37,473 bases of DNA from contig NZ_JPRF03000057.1 of the NCBI RefSeq assembly GCF_001188955.3, forward strand, positions 1-37,473, in the 5' to 3' direction. Below are positions 24,641 through 32,068 of this stretch, one piece after another (within the stretch, counting starts at the first letter, position 1; every line of letters starts with the position of its first letter). The notes beneath the pieces are model-generated. The model did not search any database. It was not told the origin of the DNA and saw only the letters and a program-made list of their open reading frames with translations. Made by a program: the position numbers and the translations under genes. This DNA is from Kitasatospora aureofaciens. Its GTDB lineage: Bacteria; Actinomycetota; Actinomycetes; Streptomycetales; Streptomycetaceae.

Positions 24641-26086
24641 TCAGCCCGCGGCCGCGTCCCGGCGCTGCTTGAGCAGGCCGCCCGTGATGAGCAGGGCTAC
24701 CAGCACCCCGGCCGCGTACAGCTGCTGGCGGTTGCCCTCGGTGGTGGTCATCAGCGCGAGGATGCCGGCCACCGCGGCCATGGCGATCCAGGTCAGGTAC
24801 GGGTAGCCCCACATCTTCACGGTGAGCAGCTCGGGCGCCTCGCGCTCCAGCCGGCGGCGCATCCGCAGCTGGACGATGCAGATGAACAGCCAGACCACCA
24901 GGATCGCGACGCCGGTGGTGTTCATCAGCCAGGTGAACACGGTGGCGGGCCAGAACTTGGCGGCCAGCACGGCGCCGAAGCCGAACAGGCAGGAGGCGAG
25001 CACGGCCCGGCGCGGCACCCCGCCGCCGACCTTGGCCAGTGCCTTGGGCCCCTGGCCGCGGCCGACCAGCGAGTACGCCATCCGGGAGGCGCCGTAGATG
25101 TTGGCGTTCATCGCGGACAGCAGCGCGACCAGCACCACCACCTCCATGATCGCCCCGGCCCCGGGGACCCCGAGGTGGCGCAGCACAGTGACGTACGGGC
25201 CGTCGGCGACGACCGCCGGGTCCGTCCAGGAGACCAGGGTGACCACCAGGGCCATCGAGCCGATGTAGAAGATCGCGATCCGCCACACCGCCGTGCGCAC
25301 CGCGTTGGCGACGTTCCGCTTGGGGTCGTCGGACTCGGCCGCGGCGATGGTCACGGTCTCCAGGCCGCCGTACGCGAAGACCGAGGCGAGCAGGCCGACG
25401 ATCAGTCCGCTGACGCCGTTGGGCAGGAAGCCGCCGTGGCCGGTGAGGTTGGTGGCGCCGGGGGCGCCGGGGCCGATCACGCCGGCGATGCCGAGCCCGC
25501 CGAGGACCAGGAAGGTGACGATCGCGGCGACCTTGACGGCGGCGAACCAGAACTCGAACTCGCCGAAGTTCTTCACCGCGGTCAGGTTGCTGGCGCAGAA
25601 GAAGACCATGAACAGGCCGACCCAGACCCAGGAGGAGACCCCGGGTATCCAGCCGTTGACGATCTTCCCGGCTGCGGTGGCCTCGGCGGCGACGCCGCAG
25701 CAGAGCATCACCCAGTACATCCAGCCCGCCGTGATCCCGGCCCAGGGGCCGATCTCCTTCTCGGCGTGGACCGAGAAGGAGCCGGAGGCCGGACGGGCGG
25801 CGGACATCTCGCCGAGCATCCGCATGATCAGCATGACCAGCAGGCCGGAGAGGGTGAAGGCGAGGATGATCGCCGGACCGGCGGCGGCGATGCCCGCCCC
25901 GGAGCCCACGAACAGGCCGGCGCCGATGACGCCGCCGAGGGCGATCATCGACAGGTGGCGCTGCTTGAGCCCGTGGCTGAGCTGCTGGCCACCGGACGCC
26001 TGTGGGCTGCTGTCGGTGGTCCCGGGTGCCGGGGGCGCGGGAGTGGGGGCCATAGGGCTGGATCCAGACTGTGCGGTATGCGGCAT
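24641..26086 (-). CDS. Amino acid permease (AAT/APC family)
   Basis: 481-aa transporter with 12 predicted membrane helices. It opens with the family signature GLKQRHLSMIALGGVIGAGLFVGS, followed by SGSFSVHAEKEIGPWAGITAGWMYW and FAYGGLETVTIAAAES. These place it with proton-coupled amino-acid or GABA permeases of the AAT family; the substrate cannot be told. The frame is open to 26281, but a promoter (TTGGCA-17 bp-GATATT) sits directly before ATG 26086, so upstream ATGs are excluded and the message is probably leaderless. ATG 26053 is the alternative. It shares a terminator with the convergent DsbA-family gene. Confidence 0.9.
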   Translation of the reverse strand: MPHTAQSGSSPMAPTPAPPAPGTTDSSPQASGGQQLSHGLKQRHLSMIALGGVIGAGLFVGSGAGIAAAGPAIILAFTLSGLLVMLIMRMLGEMSAARPASGSFSVHAEKEIGPWAGITAGWMYWVMLCCGVAAEATAAGKIVNGWIPGVSSWVWVGLFMVFFCASNLTAVKNFGEFEFWFAAVKVAAIVTFLVLGGLGIAGVIGPGAPGATNLTGHGGFLPNGVSGLIVGLLASVFAYGGLETVTIAAAESDDPKRNVANAVRTAVWRIAIFYIGSMALVVTLVSWTDPAVVADGPYVTVLRHLGVPGAGAIMEVVVLVALLSAMNANIYGASRMAYSLVGRGQGPKALAKVGGGVPRRAVLASCLFGFGAVLAAKFWPATVFTWLMNTTGVAILVVWLFICIVQLRMRRRLEREAPELLTVKMWGYPYLTWIAMAAVAGILALMTTTEGNRQQLYAAGVLVALLITGGLLKQRRDAAAG

Positions 26087-26095
26087 GAGTTGTCC

Positions 26096-26124
26096 AATAT
26101 CCGGGGCCCCGCCGCCCATGCCAA
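26096..26124 (-). promoter_or_regulatory. Permease promoter
   Basis: On the minus strand, TTGGCA (26124-26119) and GATATT (26101-26096) are 17 bp apart. The -10 ends 9 nt before ATG 26086, so transcription would begin at or a few bases before the start codon. Confidence 0.58.
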
Positions 26125-26275
26125 GGGTGCCCGCCCCGGCGCCCACCATGCGGACCGGCCGGCCACCGTACGGGTCGGTATGTTGACGGAACGTCGCTCT
26201 GGGCCGGTTCCGACAACGCCCGGGGGCGCTGCTTTGTCCGAAACCGTGGCGGCGGCGCAGTGGATCACCACGTAA

Positions 26276-26291
26276 GTTCACAGTTGTTCAC
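26276..26291. promoter_or_regulatory. GTTCAC direct repeats upstream of bioY
   Basis: GTTCAC occurs at 26276-26281 and 26286-26291, exactly one helical turn apart, 30-45 bp before the bioY ATG. The reverse strand reads TGAAC twice, a half-site also found in actinobacterial BioQ operators, but no inverted partner (GTTCA) in the right spacing is seen. Confidence 0.35.
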
Positions 26292-26320
26292 TCACCTGGA
26301 CCCTTACCGAGGAGCCCCCG

Positions 26321-26920
26321 ATGGCCACTGCCACCACCCCGATAGCGCGCCGCGCCGTCCTCGCCGACCTGCTGCCCACCGCCTCCACCCGCCTCGGCGC
26401 CCAGGCCCGCGACCTGGCCCTGGTGGCCGGCGGCGCCGCGCTGACCGGCGTGGCCGCCCAGCTGTCGGTGAACATCCCCGGCTCGCCGGTGCCGGTCACC
26501 GGCCAGACCTTCGCCGCCCTGCTGGTCGGCACCGCGCTCGGCGCTCGCCGCGGCGTCGCCTCGCTCGCGCTCTACCTGCTGGCCGGCATGGCGGGCCTGC
26601 CCTGGTTCGCCGAGGGCACCTCCGGCTGGGCCATGCCCTCCCTCGGCTACGTGCTCGGCTTCGTCCTCGCCGCCGCCCTGACCGGCGCGCTCGCCCGCCG
26701 CGGCGCCGACCGCACCCCGGTGAACACCGCCGTCACCATGGTCCTGGGCAGCCTCGCCATCTACGCGGTCGGCGTCCCGTACCTGGCCCTCAGCCTGCAC
26801 GTGTCGCTCGCCCGCGCCGCCGAGCTGGGCCTCTACCCGTACCTGGTCGGCGACGCGCTCAAGGCCGCCTTCGCCGCCGGCGCCCTGCCGCTCGCCTGGA
26901 AGCTGCTCGGCCGGCGCTGA
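26321..26920 (+). CDS. bioY: Biotin transporter BioY
   Basis: 199-aa substrate-binding (S) component of an energy-coupling-factor transporter for biotin, with six predicted helices. The family core VNIPGSPVPVTGQTFAALLV and GARRGVASLALYLLAGMAGLPWFA is clear. ATG 26321 has GAGGAG 6 nt upstream. No ecfA or ecfT gene is next to it, so it either shares modules encoded elsewhere or acts alone, as reported for some solitary BioY. Divergent from the permease across ~235 bp. Confidence 0.93.
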   Translation: MATATTPIARRAVLADLLPTASTRLGAQARDLALVAGGAALTGVAAQLSVNIPGSPVPVTGQTFAALLVGTALGARRGVASLALYLLAGMAGLPWFAEGTSGWAMPSLGYVLGFVLAAALTGALARRGADRTPVNTAVTMVLGSLAIYAVGVPYLALSLHVSLARAAELGLYPYLVGDALKAAFAAGALPLAWKLLGRR

Positions 26921-26973
26921 CACCGGCGCCCCCGTTGTCGGGCCCGGGCGCGCCCGCATGCCACACTCATGGC

Positions 26974-27459
26974 ATGCGCGTGTACCTGGGCTCCGACCAT
27001 GCCGGATACGAACTGAAGAACCACCTGGTGGAGTGGCTGAAGGGGGCCGGCCACGAGCCGGTCGACTGCGGGCCGCACATCTACGACGCCGAGGACGACT
27101 ACCCGCCGTTCTGCCTGCGCGCCGCCGAGCGCACCGCCGCCGACGAGGACGCCCTGGGCATCGTGATCGGCGGCTCGGGCAACGGTGAGGCGATCGCCGC
27201 CAACAAGGTCAAGGGCGTCCGCGCGGCGCTGGCCTGGAGCGTGCAGACCGCCGAGCTCGGCCGGCAGCACAACAACGCCAACGTGATCTCCATCGGCGGG
27301 CGGATGCACACGGTCGAGGAGGCCACCAAGTTCGTCGAGGTCTTCCTCAACACCCCCTACAGCGGCGAGGCCCGGCACACCCGCCGGATCGAGATGCTCA
27401 GCGAGTACGAGACCACCGGCGAGCTCCCGCCGATCCCGGCCCACCACCCCCAGGGCTGA
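26974..27459 (+). CDS. rpiB: Ribose-5-phosphate isomerase B
   Basis: Interconverts ribose 5-phosphate and ribulose 5-phosphate in the pentose phosphate pathway. The 161-aa RpiB/LacAB protein begins MRVYLGSDHAGYELK. The catalytic base position in IGGSGNGEAIAANK is glutamate (E72), as in mycobacterial RpiB, rather than the cysteine of the E. coli enzyme. Also visible are WSVQTAELGRQHNNANV and the phosphate-binding HTRRIEML. ATG 26974 has no Shine-Dalgarno, and a CACACT box ends 6 nt before it, so translation is probably leaderless. A hairpin terminator follows. Confidence 0.93.
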   Translation: MRVYLGSDHAGYELKNHLVEWLKGAGHEPVDCGPHIYDAEDDYPPFCLRAAERTAADEDALGIVIGGSGNGEAIAANKVKGVRAALAWSVQTAELGRQHNNANVISIGGRMHTVEEATKFVEVFLNTPYSGEARHTRRIEMLSEYETTGELPPIPAHHPQG

Positions 27460-27483
27460 CCCCGCCACCCACCACTCACCGAC

Positions 27484-27512
27484 GGCCGGCCGCACCCTCC
27501 GTGCGGCCGGCC
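27484..27512 (+). terminator. rpiB terminator
   Basis: Perfect 12-bp stem GGCCGGCCGCAC / GTGCGGCCGGCC with loop CCTCC, 24 bp after the rpiB stop. The rest of the 298-bp gap to the phosphatase gene is C-rich and shows only the promoter at 27720-27749. Confidence 0.75.
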
Positions 27513-27719
27513 GCCGTCGTCCCCGGCCCCCGCGCCACCTGTGGGATCGGCCACAGGCCCCGGCGCACCCGTGTCCCCGCACGCGGGGCGCACGCTCCGC
27601 CCGCAGGCTCCCTACGCCCAACCGGCGCACGCCTCCTGACGCCGCGCCCGCCACCTCCCCGATCGGCCGAAACCCGCCGAGCGGTCCGCGCCCCCGCGCC
27701 ACCGCCCGCCCCCGGCCCG

Positions 27720-27749
27720 TCGACGCCGGGCCGCACCCGTGGATAGGGT
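27720..27749 (+). promoter_or_regulatory. Promoter of the SpoIIE-type phosphatase gene
   Basis: TCGACG (27720-27725) and TAGGGT (27744-27749) are 18 bp apart. The start would fall at about 27756-27758, making the message leaderless or nearly so at ATG 27758. Confidence 0.55.
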
Positions 27750-27757
27750 CGGACCCC

Positions 27758-28984
27758 ATGGCTGGCAGACCGCCGGGCGCACCGCCCCAGACGACTGCGA
27801 CGAGGCCCGGCGCCGCCCCGGCGTCCGAGCCCGTGACGGCCCGGCTGCGCAAGAGGCTCCGCCGGGCCCGCCGAAGGCTGCGCACGGCAGGGGTCGACTA
27901 CTTCCGCGGCGGCGCCGCCGACTGGCCGGTGCTCTGCGCGCTGGCCCTGCTCGTCCCGCTGATGATCGTGCTCAACATCTGGATCCCCGACTGGGCCCCG
28001 CCCACCGCCCTGGTCCTGCCGATTCTGGCCGGCGCGCTGCTGCTGCGCCCCGGCAGCCTGGTGGTGCTCTACGCGCTGGCCGCCCTCGGGCTGTCCGCCG
28101 AGTCCGTGATCCACACCGGCCAGCGGGTCGCCAGCGAGAACCCCGAGGCCTACGTCTACGGCGTGACCCCCGGCGCCGCCCTGGTGGTCGGCGCCGCCGG
28201 GGTGGGCGGCCTGCTGCTGGCCCAGTTCCGGGCCCGGGTCGGCGTCCCCTGGTGGGGCGGCTCCACCATGCTGTTCGACCTGCGCGAGCGGCTGAGGGTG
28301 CAGAGCCGGGTGCCCGCGCTGCCGGCCGGCTGGCACGCGGACATGGCGCTGCGCCCGGCCGGCGGCCAGTCCTTCTCCGGCGACTTCGTGGTGGCCGCCC
28401 GCACCGGCCCCGGCCAGCGGCTGCTGGAGGTGGTCCTCGCGGACGTCTCCGGCAAGGGCATGGACGCGGGCTCGCGGGCGCTGCTGCTGTCCGGCGCCTT
28501 CGGCGGGCTGGTCGGCTCGCTGCCCGCGCACGACTTCCTGCCCGCCGCCAACGGCTACCTGCTGCGCCAGTCCTGGGAGGAGGGCTTCGCCACCGCCGTC
28601 CACCTGGTGCTCGACCTGGACACCGGCGAGTACGAACTGCTCTCGGCCGGGCACCTGCCCGGCATGCAACGCCTGGCCGGCGCCGGGCGCTGGGAGGTCA
28701 AGGAGGCCGAGGGCCCGCTGCTCGGCATCTACGACGGCGCCAAGTTCGATGGCGTGCGCGGCCGGCTGAACCGGGGCGACGTGCTGATGCTGTGCACCGA
28801 CGGAATGGTCGAGGCACCCGGCCGGGACCTCGCCGAGGGCATGGACCGGCTGATGGGGGAGGCCGACCGGCTGGTCCCCGGCGGAGCCCCGGGCAGCGGC
28901 GCGGGCGCGGCGGCCGCACTGATCGAGACGGTGGCCCGGGACATCAACGACGACCGCGCCGTCCTGCTGCTCTGGCGCGACTGA
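27758..28984 (+). CDS. Membrane PP2C-type (SpoIIE family) serine phosphatase
   Basis: 408-aa protein with a basic cytosolic start, membrane helices at about residues 58-120 and 140-160, and a cytosolic SpoIIE/PP2C phosphatase domain from about 195. Such proteins dephosphorylate anti-anti-sigma factors in partner-switching pathways. Metal-binding aspartates are present in FSGDFVVA, LADVSGKGMDAG, CTDGMVEA and the terminal INDDRAVLLL. It has no visible GAF or PAS sensor, so the membrane part may sense the signal. ATG 27758 is chosen because a TAGGGT box ends 8 nt before it and no Shine-Dalgarno is present. No anti-sigma or anti-anti-sigma gene is adjacent. Confidence 0.88.
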   Translation: MAGRPPGAPPQTTATRPGAAPASEPVTARLRKRLRRARRRLRTAGVDYFRGGAADWPVLCALALLVPLMIVLNIWIPDWAPPTALVLPILAGALLLRPGSLVVLYALAALGLSAESVIHTGQRVASENPEAYVYGVTPGAALVVGAAGVGGLLLAQFRARVGVPWWGGSTMLFDLRERLRVQSRVPALPAGWHADMALRPAGGQSFSGDFVVAARTGPGQRLLEVVLADVSGKGMDAGSRALLLSGAFGGLVGSLPAHDFLPAANGYLLRQSWEEGFATAVHLVLDLDTGEYELLSAGHLPGMQRLAGAGRWEVKEAEGPLLGIYDGAKFDGVRGRLNRGDVLMLCTDGMVEAPGRDLAEGMDRLMGEADRLVPGGAPGSGAGAAAALIETVARDINDDRAVLLLWRD

Positions 28985-29597
28985 TACTCACCCGCTCGCC
29001 TCCGGGCGGTGACTCGCCCGCTCGCCTCCGGGGCGCTCCGACCCGGTGCCGACGGTCGGCGCTCCCCCGCTTCTCCCTTTCGGCACCGGCGCCCCCCTTC
29101 GGCTCGGGGCGGTGACTCGCCCGCCCGCCCGCGAGGGGCACATGCCGCAGGCAGTCGCTGTCAAGCCTGGCAGCTGATCTTCGGCCATATCGGACGCCCC
29201 GTCGGCTGACCGGATCAGCGGCTTCCGTTCCCTGCTCCCGGGCGTTTCCCGGCCGCTCAGCACCGCCCCGCCGATGATTCGTCAGAACGGCTCCGCTATC
29301 GTCCCGGTCGGCGGAAACTCGTCTCGCATCGCAGGATGTCGGCGCTGGGCCGACAGTCAGACCTTTACGCAATCGGCACGGTCGACCACACTGAGTCCGG
29401 GCGGGACTGTTCAGGATTCGGGGGATGGGGGGCGACACGTGCGACACACCACACGGCTGGCCGACGCGGGCCCCCTCACCGGCGCTGTGCCGGACGGTCC
29501 GCGATTCCGCCTCGGGACCGTCGGACAGGCCGGGGTCCGGCTTCGCAGGTGCCGCCGGGCGGCGGCACCACGCTATGAAACGAGGAAGTGAGTCCGG
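28985..29597. other. 613-bp gap without a convincing gene
   Basis: No frame here shows normal codon bias. It holds two 21-bp near-identical copies (28986-29006 and 29012-29032, 20 of 21 equal, starting ACTCRCCCGC) plus a partial third at 29115-29129, all just after the phosphatase stop. GC content drops in 29160-29430, which looks like an intergenic regulatory stretch. A hairpin lies at 29548-29569, next to the ribosome site of the following small gene. Confidence 0.6.
29548..29569 (+). promoter_or_regulatory. Leader hairpin before the 65-aa membrane protein gene
   Basis: Perfect 9-bp stem GGTGCCGCC / GGCGGCACC with loop GGGC ends 13 bp before the GAGGAAG ribosome site of the gene at 29598. 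It may be a leader structure that controls translation, or a weak terminator. Confidence 0.45.
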
Positions 29598-29795
29598 GTG
29601 GCACTCTCCGTCTCCGCGCTGGTCCTGTTCGCGATCCTGTGCATCATCTTCATCCGGAACAAGCAGATGAAGATCCCGCACGCGATCGTCGCCGCCCTGT
29701 TCGGCTTCATGCTGCACGAGACCACGATGGCGACCTCGATCAACTCGCTGCTGGCCAACCTGGCGCACAGCATCTCCAGCATCACCGGCGGCTGA
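29598..29795 (+). CDS. Small two-pass membrane protein
   Basis: 65-aa protein with two hydrophobic helices (about residues 5-19 and 27-39) joined by a basic loop RNKQMK, then a polar helical tail ending SISSITGG. GTG 29598 has GAGGAAG 9 nt upstream. Codon use is normal for the genome (G/C third positions), unlike the ~600 bp before it. Similar short membrane proteins recur in Streptomyces genomes, without known function. It is isolated: the next gene is on the other strand. Confidence 0.72.
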   Translation: MALSVSALVLFAILCIIFIRNKQMKIPHAIVAALFGFMLHETTMATSINSLLANLAHSISSITGG

Positions 29796-29862
29796 CCGGG
29801 TACGGGCCGACGGTCGGCCCCGCCCGCCCTTCGGCTCGAAGCGTGCGGGCGAACAACCGCCG

Positions 29863-30657
29863 TTACCGGCCGGCCCGCCTGGCCTCCCGCCAGCGAGCGA
29901 ACAGACCCCGGGGGCGCGCCGCCGCCGGGGCGGGGGGACGTACCGGAACGGGTGCCACGGCGCCCGCCGGCGCGGCCGCGAACGGTGCTGCCCGCTCCGC
30001 CGTCAGCAGTACGAACAGCCGCGCCCAGCACAGCCGTTCGCCGCGCGGCCAGTCCAGCGCGCGCAGCGCCGCGGAGGCCGCCTCCGACACCTCGCCGTCC
30101 ACCCGGACCTCGGCGACGTCGTCGCCTGCCTTGCCGCCCAGGAAGAGCTTCACCCCGACCGGTCCCGGCCCGGCCAGTTCCCCGCGCAGCGCCGGCGCCA
30201 GCGCGGGCAGCACCCGGTGCTCGGCGAGCCAGGCCGCCAGGTGCTCGTTGCCGAAGCCGAACACCGCCGCCGGCCCCTGCACCGCCCGCCAGCCCGGGAG
30301 TTGCGGCAGGTCGGGGCGGTCGGCGTGCACGCCGTGCCCGTCCGCCAGCTCGACCAGCACCGAGGCGGTGGTGGTCGCCCACATCTTCACCGCGTTGGCG
30401 AGCTTCTCCTCCTCGGTCTTGCCGAGGCCGGCCGCGCAGTCCCACACCACCGGTGCGTCCGCCCGGCCCAGCTGCAGCACGAAGCCGAGGTCCACGTGCC
30501 CGGCGCCGCCGTCGTCCCCGGGGTGCTCGCGCACCGCCACCGCCGTGCTGCCCGGTCCGCGCACCACCTCGCCGTCCGGAAGGAACACCTGGCCCAGCCG
30601 TGCCATCTCCCGGATCACACAGCGCTGTATGACGGCCAGTCGCTCCTGCGGACCCAC
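29863..30657 (-). CDS. Conserved hypothetical protein, possibly DUF6348
   Basis: 264-aa soluble protein with no signal peptide. The middle part, WDCAAGLGKTEEEKLANAVKMWA then TTTASVLVELAD, and the end LDWPRGERLCWARLFVLL resemble Streptomyces DUF6348-type proteins, but I hold this only weakly. The last ~40 residues are Ala/Pro/Arg-rich. GTG 30657 has GGAGGAG 5 nt upstream; ATG at residue 18 is a poorer alternative. No function is known. Confidence 0.66.
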   Translation of the reverse strand: MGPQERLAVIQRCVIREMARLGQVFLPDGEVVRGPGSTAVAVREHPGDDGGAGHVDLGFVLQLGRADAPVVWDCAAGLGKTEEEKLANAVKMWATTTASVLVELADGHGVHADRPDLPQLPGWRAVQGPAAVFGFGNEHLAAWLAEHRVLPALAPALRGELAGPGPVGVKLFLGGKAGDDVAEVRVDGEVSEAASAALRALDWPRGERLCWARLFVLLTAERAAPFAAAPAGAVAPVPVRPPAPAAARPRGLFARWREARRAGR

Positions 30658-30847
30658 CGGGACTCCTCCACCTCGGGAGCGCGGCGCGTGAGGTCGCGCT
30701 CGAACTGCGCTCGAACGCCGCCGAGGCTATCGGCCCGACCGCCGTGCGGGAAACCGCGCGCGCAGTCCGAACCTCCGGTCGCGGAAATGTTCTGAATGCC
30801 CCACTTTGGGGAGCGGAAACCGAAGGCCGCCCGCCTGGAGAACCCGC

Positions 30848-31426
30848 ATGCCCCGCCCCGCCGCGACACCCCGCCCCGCGCCGACATCCCGCCCGGCGCC
30901 AACGCCACCTCCGCCGTTCCCGCCCCTCCTCCCGGACGGTTCCGGCCTGGTCGCCGAGATCGAGGCCTACCTGGCCTCGCTGCCCGCCCCCGCCCGCACC
31001 CCCGGGCCGTACGTCTGTCCGTACGGGAGCACCCCGAGCCCGTGGCACGCCGGCCACCCGGCGCCCCGGGCCACCCTGCTCGACCGGGCCCTGCGCCGCC
31101 CCGCCCGGCCCGTCCCGGTCACCGCCGCCGACCACCTGCGGCTCGCCTCCCGCTACATCGGCGCCCACGGCTGGCTGCAGGGCGCGATGTGGGACGCGGC
31201 CGGCCGGGTCTGCCTGCTCGGCGCCCAGGCCGCCGTCCTGGCGTACGGCTACGGCACCCCGGCGACCGTGCGCACCGCGCGGGTCCAGCTGATGGAGGTG
31301 CTGCACGCCACCGGCCGCCCGGCGCGCTCCCCGGACGAGTACAACGACCGCCCCACCACCCGGGAGGGTGACGTGCACCAGCTGCTCGACCGGGCCGCCG
31401 CCCGGGCCGCCCGGCTCGGGCTCTGA
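30848..31426 (+). CDS. Hypothetical protein with DUF6197-like domain
   Basis: 192-aa protein. The first ~35 residues are Pro/Ala/Arg-rich and disordered. The C-terminal part (VTAADHLRLASRYIGAHGWLQGAMWDAAGRVCLLGAQAAVL and a later EYNDRPTTREGDVHQLLDRAAARAARL) has the pattern of DUF6197 domains, common in Streptomyces and of unknown function. ATG 30848 follows GGAG by 7 nt. Followed at once by a strong hairpin, then a tRNA on the other strand. Confidence 0.7.
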   Translation: MPRPAATPRPAPTSRPAPTPPPPFPPLLPDGSGLVAEIEAYLASLPAPARTPGPYVCPYGSTPSPWHAGHPAPRATLLDRALRRPARPVPVTAADHLRLASRYIGAHGWLQGAMWDAAGRVCLLGAQAAVLAYGYGTPATVRTARVQLMEVLHATGRPARSPDEYNDRPTTREGDVHQLLDRAAARAARLGL

Positions 31427-31434
31427 ACGACGAC

Positions 31435-31463
31435 GGCCCCGGTGCGCTGGGCGCACCGGGGCC
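31435..31463. terminator. Terminator between DUF6197-like gene and tRNA-Gly
   Basis: Perfect 12-bp stem GGCCCCGGTGCG / CGCACCGGGGCC with loop CTGGG. It follows the plus-strand gene by 8 bp and lies 10 bp beyond the 3' end of the minus-strand tRNA, so it can serve both. A GGTCTGT stretch follows on the plus strand. Confidence 0.82.
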
Positions 31464-31473
31464 GGTCTGTCGG

Positions 31474-31544
31474 AGCGGGCGACGAGAATCGAACTCGCGT
31501 GACTAGTTTGGAAGACTAGGGCTCTACCATTGAGCTACGCCCGC
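31474..31544 (-). tRNA. tRNA-Gly (anticodon TCC)
   Basis: On the minus strand a complete 71-nt cloverleaf starts GCGGGCG and ends CGCCCGC plus discriminator T. The D-arm is AGCTCAATGGTAGAGC, the anticodon arm CTAGT-CTTCCAA-ACTAG reads TCC, and the T-arm has GTTCGATTC. CCA is not encoded. Confidence 0.95.
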
Positions 31545-31702
31545 GCGACCCCCCAGCCGTCTCCGGCCGGAAGTTCGGGAGACAGCGTACCTGCTCCGGC
31601 CGCTTCCGTGCACACCGCATTCCCCGGGATCCCTCTTCCGCCGCGCCCCGAATAACTCGGCGAGCCGTACAGGCCCGGCGTGTACGCTTCCTCTCGGCAC
31701 CA

Positions 31703-31776
31703 CGGGGTGTGGCGCAGTTTGGTAGCGCGTCCGCTTTGGGAGCGGAAGGCCGTCGGTTCGAATCCGGTCACCCCGA
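31703..31776 (+). tRNA. tRNA-Pro (anticodon TGG)
   Basis: A complete 74-nt cloverleaf: acceptor CGGGGTG / CACCCCG with discriminator A, D-arm GCGCAGTTTGGTAGCGC, anticodon arm TCCGC-TTTGGGA-GCGGA reading TGG, T-arm with GGTTCGAATCC. CCA is not encoded. A TACGCT box at 31683-31688 is a plausible -10. Confidence 0.96.
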
Positions 31777-32068
31777 CAGTGCGGCAGGGTCTCGCCCACC
31801 GGGGCGGGGCCCTGTTCTGTTGGGCGGTACGGTGGCGTCTGGCGTCCGCCTTTCGTGCTACCGGTAGGATGGGGCGCTGGCGGTAGTCCCTGTGGCGTCC
31901 ACCCAGGTCAACCGCACGAGGGCGAGGAGTCAAGCTCACCGTCCACCCACACGGGAGATGCAGCTCCAACCGCCCATCGCCCGTCTCGCCCGACCCATCC
32001 GTTCCGGCTCCGGCCGGGCCGAGGGACGGGCGGAGGCAACCGACCGCAAGCCCATAGGAGACCTAACC

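Noticed and set aside
23832..26216. 794-codon minus-strand frame through the DsbA-family and permease genes
   Set aside because: It crosses a bidirectional terminator and runs in a different frame from the permease, with Arg/His/Gly/Pro-rich sequence.
29274..29591. 105-codon frame in the 613-bp gap
   Set aside because: Third codon positions are not G/C biased, there is no ribosome site and no recognisable motif.
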